Part shown: positions 7,262 through 10,414 of the stretch, piece after piece
How positions within the stretch are numbered: position 1 is the stretch's first letter
How the letters are laid out: each line of letters opens with the position of its first letter
Origin: Collybiopsis luxurians FD-317 M1
Taxonomy: Eukaryota; Basidiomycota; Agaricomycetes; Agaricales; Omphalotaceae
Length of the DNA stretch: 10,414 bases
NCBI GenBank assembly: GCA_000827265.1
Contig: KN834894.1
Location: 1-10,414 of the forward strand
Direction: 5' to 3'
The notes under the pieces: model-generated
What the model was told of the DNA's origin: nothing
The model's database searches: none
Seen by the model: only the letters and a program-made list of their open reading frames with translations
Translations under genes and position numbers: made by a program

Positions 7262-8545
7262 AACCCATGTCATGTTCAGGTTCCCCTGGTGTGGTTCAGG
7301 AGAGGAACCGTCAATAAGACGCCTTTTCGGTCCGGCCACCTGAACTCGCTTGCTCGGTTCCCGCTCGTTGCTATTTTTCGTATCCGGCTCCATCCATTCT
7401 CCAACCCTTCCTGCTTCTGTTCTACTTCAGCTATTGCCAGCTTCGAATTCACCCCTCCAGCCTTATGGTTTTCAAATCTTAGTAGCCGACACGCAGAAGA
7501 AACTCCTTTGTGGTTAGAGTCGATATTGAAGATGTAGTCAAAAATTATTGTGTACTTGCCGCAGGTACGTTTCTTTCTGCCTTGACTGTGTATTCTTATC
7601 GATGCCCATCAGACAGGAGCTTCTGGCCCCTGTGCCTTCTACGACATGCGGATGTCCATGCTGAGGGAAGTTAGTTTCTTCGGCAGAAGGCCGATTCCGT
7701 TGCGTAAATTCTGGTTCCTTTGAAACACACATAGAACATCTAATCAACATGTTCCTTCAGCGTTGTGAGATCTCACCTATTGAAGCCTCAACCTCCCGCT
7801 CCAGCAAACCACCAAATCTAACGAATCTCTCGAATATAATACTGTCGAAGCTTGTCAGTCTATTCTTAGGATCCGCTGTACCAACTGACTCGGTTGGTTT
7901 GACTTCAAAATAGCCAAATCCCCGTCGAAACTCTCGCCGACTTTCAGACATAAATTTGCCCCGGAATATCGGCGTAACCCCAGATCAAGTGATGGCGGCG
8001 TTTAGGTTTGGAATCGTCAGCTAATAAGGGGTAGAGGGATTAGGCGGAGCGTTTAGAATCTGGAGTGAGGTCGTAGAAGGGAGGGGGACTACTCGAGTTG
8101 TTGTTGACCCTGCAGCGTGTAAACAGTAGAGTTGGATTACTGGAAGGTTGGCGAAGGGATCGTATGATAACGTGTGGTTTTGGGCTGGAGTTTTTGCAGG
8201 ATGGAATGATTGATTGCTGCGTGGGATTTGTGGCTCTTAATCCATATTTGTGTGTTCAGATACATGTATTCCGTCTGTTCATTGAATAGAGCAAGGTAAT
8301 ATCGAAAATTAACCTGAAAACTCTTTGCCCTGGGACGCGGAACGGTTTTCCGATAAGAGATAAGCAAACATGAGAAAGATAAGATATTGATAAGATCCAT
8401 GATGCCGCTCGCTCTTTTACCTTGATACGCCATGTTCATGTTCAGTCTTTTGGTGCTTAATCTGGTCAAGTGATAAAGCCAGAATCGATACCAGCATGCC
8501 TCAATCTGATCCGCTAATAATATAGGGATGTTACCATCATGGTCT
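7262..8545 (+). pseudogene. ACH1-type acetyl-CoA hydrolase, degraded copy C
   Basis: Copy C parallels copy A nearly end to end. Shared DNA runs from about 7262 (A: 4070) through GCTTGCTCGGTTCC and onward. Exon 7441-7564 reads LRIHPSSLMVF, stops, then VRVDIEDVVKNYCVLAAG and ends on a GTACGT donor, as copy A does at 4382. GKLVSSAEGRFRCVNSG (7665-7715) matches the family's ADKxIVEVNT; a proline-rich stretch and VPTDS follow near 7875-7895. CTCGAGTTGTTGTTG at 8093 matches copy A's LPLQSG exon. RLAKGSYDNVWFWAG (8145-8189) is the family's GLAEGPFxNxxVWTEV with the Trp retained (TGG 8181-8183). Weak matches to the ATSIKFSP and SPEIIRR blocks end near 8545. Many stops and frameshifts; the C-terminal third is missing. 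Family call rests largely on comparison with copies A and B. Confidence 0.65.
8352..8394 (+). promoter_or_regulatory. GATAAG cluster in copy C
   Basis: GATAAG occurs at 8352, 8359, 8378 and 8389. The arrangement GATAAGATAT-GATAAGATC also occurs in copy A, so it predates the duplication. Confidence 0.3.
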
Positions 8546-8778
8546 GCTAATACATCTTCCTCCACGCTGTCCACCACCGGCTTAGACCCAGGCTATTTTT
8601 TTTCGTTTTAAATCGCCCAGTGAATAAAAATTTGTAGAGGAACCCCGACTAGGAACAGGATCTATCGACCATAGCAAGGCTGAAAGTGCTGAATTTATGG
8701 ATGAGGGCTTCAACTCCGTGCGTTATACTAAAAGTTCCTCACCAACGAAATGCCTAATTAATTTTTTCACCTGTGCTC

Positions 8779-9170
8779 ATGCCTAACCTTAAACAACTTT
8801 TCGTCAGTTCCGCAATTCTGCTCCAGATACTCGCGGACTACATTGAAGAACTACCCTACATGGCGGCGGTCGATCGTTCTTCAACGGTCCACCCCATTGC
8901 TAAACCGTACCTCGTCACTCGTGCATCCACAACCAGATGGAATCAACAACATATCGCTGCAATATCTTGTCTTAAACGGAGCCATAGAAGTGTAGGGCTA
9001 AACGAACCTGTCGCAAGGTGAGTTTGTGTGGATCTTTTGTTTAACCATTCGTAACTAATACTGGAGCCTTACGCCCCTTCATGATCAGGTCTTTGATTTA
9101 CCAAACCAACGTTCGCAGTCACTACGTGGAAGGTCTCAAGCGGAGCAATAGACGTGTGGGATTAGACTGA
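8779..9170 (+). CDS. hypothetical small protein, two exons, putative signal peptide
   Basis: Exon 1 is 8779-9017. A 71-bp intron (9018-9088) starts GTGAGTTTG, contains ACTAATAC and ends GATCAG. Exon 2 is 9089-9170, ending TGA. The splice keeps frame (phase 2, AG+G) and gives 106 residues. MPNLKQ followed by LFVSSAILLQILA looks like a signal peptide. The rest is basic and polar, with two related tracts, CLKRSHRSVGLNEP at the end of exon 1 and GLKRSNRRVGLD at the C-terminus. Each tract has a Lys-Arg pair of the kind cut by Kex2 in the fungal secretory path. No family recognised. The ATG is chosen because it directly opens the hydrophobic stretch. The tandem DNA duplication beneath the two tracts means exon 2 may be a by-product of duplication rather than a selected coding exon. 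Confidence 0.42.
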
Positions 9171-9235
9171 CATGATATTGAATGAATTTGTGTGGATTTT
9201 CCATTTGGCAACTCGTTCGTAATTCATACTAACAT
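8943..9235 (+). repeat. tandem duplication of an exon-intron junction, offset ~164 bp
   Basis: CTTAAACGGAGCCATAGAAG at 8971 recurs as CTCAAGCGGAGCAATAGACG at 9135. The similarity continues through the splice donor region, TTTGTGTGGAT, the CATTCGTAACTAAT / CGTTCGTAATTCATACTAAC stretch and its branch-point-like words. In the second unit the donor GGTGAGT has become AATGAAT. A weaker third trace, GTAAGTTTGTGCACC, starts at 9251. Confidence 0.7.
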
Positions 9236-10172
9236 CCATATGTCATATAGGTAAGTTTGTGCACCGCTCTAGTTAAACACCAGGCCTTCGTTTTGTCGTC
9301 TCATCCCTCTCCGTCGTTCTGTCCTACCGCAATCTTTTCTCCTTTAGTTTCAATCTTGCTGTGATCTTCGACCACCCCTATTTCAATCGCCGGTCCGGCA
9401 AGGGATATCCATTTCATATCGTTTGTCTTAGATGTTGATCCGGTTGAGTACATAGTTTACTTTAGGGCTCATCGACTATATCTTCCAAATGGCTGAACCC
9501 ATCCATGCTTGGTTCGTTCTTTCCCTCACTTCCAGCCTAGTCTTACTTCCGTACACCCTGCAGTGTACAATCTAGTTCATGTCGTTTTTTCGCTGGGTCT
9601 CCCACACATCCAGGAAAATGAACAAAAGTGGTTATCAAGAAGCATGTCCGTCTGGGTCTTTGTATTTATTAACATTTGTTAGTTGCATCTTGTTTCTGGT
9701 AGTTTATAGGAAGCACCTTCCGCGGGGTGCGCTCAAAACTGGGAACTGAACAGATTGATATAATCAATTAACTGGTTGCATAGTTGATATCATGCGCTGA
9801 TTCAATTTCACGCCGATGCAGAAGGGCTTCACAGGAACATATCGAACAATGTGAGTTGACCTGTATATATCGGGGGAAGCCTCACCTTACCTTCCATCTT
9901 TTTTCCGGACATCCAATACAATTAAATGTCGTCTTGTTTTGGTTTTTTGTAAGGTCGCATTCAACTTAAGCACCAACTTCCTGGAACGCGGACAAATGAA
10001 GGTCAGGTGGTGGGATCGATGTAAGGATCTTATATTGATATTGATTGAAGAAGCGTCATTCGGAAATAATGTGTAATAGGGCATTTGCCGAAATGAAGTG
10101 AACGTGTTCAATCGTGGGATCGCTTCTACCCTAGAATAAACGGTATCGACGGATTATCACCTCCGCCATGAA
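9171..10172. other. about 1 kb with no recognisable gene
   Basis: Pyrimidine-rich tracts fill 9290-9420. ATG at 9489 opens a 28-codon hydrophobic frame (HAWFVLSLTSSLVLLPYTLQ) ending at TAG 9573. Neighbouring frames from 9560 to 9720 also look hydrophobic (SVWVFVFIN; SLYLLTFVSCILFLVVY). None has enough length or motif content to call. No tRNA, rRNA or transposon ends were seen. Confidence 0.5.
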
Positions 10173-10178
10173 TATAAA
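10173..10178 (+). promoter_or_regulatory. TATA box of the right-edge gene
   Basis: TATAAA in the context GAATATAAAACAAG lies 47 bp before the ATG at 10225, a tight but plausible core promoter with a short leader. Confidence 0.5.
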
Positions 10179-10224
10179 ACAAGAACGTGCATTGCAATTT
10201 CTGTCTTTCTCTGCCGATATCAAC

Positions 10225-10414
10225 ATGACTGGCTCTCAACACAAGGTTTTCAAAAAAGTTGCGAAAATTTTTTCAACGCAGCAGGTCCAGCTCTCCTGCG
10301 CGTTCGCCTGCTCATGGCAGGGATCCGACTCCGTCAGCCCAAAATATACTCCCAAATGTACCATCCGATGTGTCCCGTCCAGGTGGAAATGCCGTTTTGG
10401 CTGCTCGAGTGATT
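10225..10414 (+). CDS. unidentified gene, 5' part only, runs off the window
   Basis: ATG at 10225 has A at -3 (CAACATGAC) and follows a TATA box. The frame is open for 63 codons to the window end. It starts MTGSQHKVFKKVAKIF, a short basic amphipathic segment. In this frame the remainder is Cys-rich. In the frame one base on, from about 10278, the same DNA reads SRSSSPARSPAHGRDPTPS and then NVPSDVSRPGGNAVLAAR. That Ser/Pro-rich linker resembles the N-termini of agaricomycete STAND/NLR-like proteins. A one-base error or frameshift near 10276 would join the two. The STAND idea is inference from composition and memory of such N-termini, not a domain match. The gene is incomplete here, so its product stays unknown. 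Confidence 0.45.
   Translation, partial: MTGSQHKVFKKVAKIFSTQQVQLSCAFACSWQGSDSVSPKYTPKCTIRCVPSRWKCRFGCSSD

Noticed and set aside
7757..7951. Minus-strand frame (FGYFEV...LTSFDSIIFERF) that matches the antisense of 4590-4780.
   Set aside because: First taken for a conserved minus-strand gene, but the plus strand aligns with the ACH1 EGLHD-to-IPVDP region, and the antisense match is a shadow.
8137..8577. 146-codon minus-strand frame.
   Set aside because: It lies over copy C's plus-strand remnants, has no recognisable domain, and begins on a non-ATG codon.

Overview
The window looks like a gene-poor, repeat-rich stretch of a basidiomycete genome, most likely an agaricomycete. The reasons are a fungal-type FunK1 protein kinase, short GT-AG introns of 46-92 bp with CTAAC/CTGAC-like branch points, a Ty1/copia element, and TATA-type promoters. 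A Rhizoctonia/Ceratobasidium-like host is possible but only a guess. Nothing prokaryotic was seen.

Layout. (1) 1-812: the 3' end of a Ty1/copia retrotransposon (RNase H end of Pol, polypurine tract, 3' LTR). (2) 813-2653, minus strand: a multi-exon FunK1 kinase gene with three in-frame stops and two frameshifts, cut off in its C-lobe by the copia LTR. (3) 2912-3286, plus: a short ORF that may encode a secreted protein. (4) 3428-3634: a ~32-bp-period minisatellite ending in a 25-bp near-perfect palindrome, followed by about 370 bp of AT-rich DNA. (5) 4010-8545, plus: three consecutive, heavily decayed copies (A, B, C) of an acetyl-CoA hydrolase/CoA-transferase (ACH1-type) gene. Exon remnants are readable across frameshifts and stops. 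Copies A and C share N-terminal to central exons; copy B holds central to C-terminal exons. (6) 8779-9170, plus: a two-exon gene for a possible secreted protein of 106 residues, overlapping a local tandem duplication. (7) 9171-10172: no recognisable gene. (8) 10173-10414: a TATA box and the start of a gene that runs off the right edge.

The genes do not form a pathway. The window reads as a graveyard of duplicated and transposon-hit genes with two or three small uncharacterised ORFs that may be live. The ACH1 array, found by reading across frames, is the main result: almost every long ORF between 4 and 8.6 kb on either strand is a shadow of it. All family assignments come from recognising motifs by eye; no database search was run.
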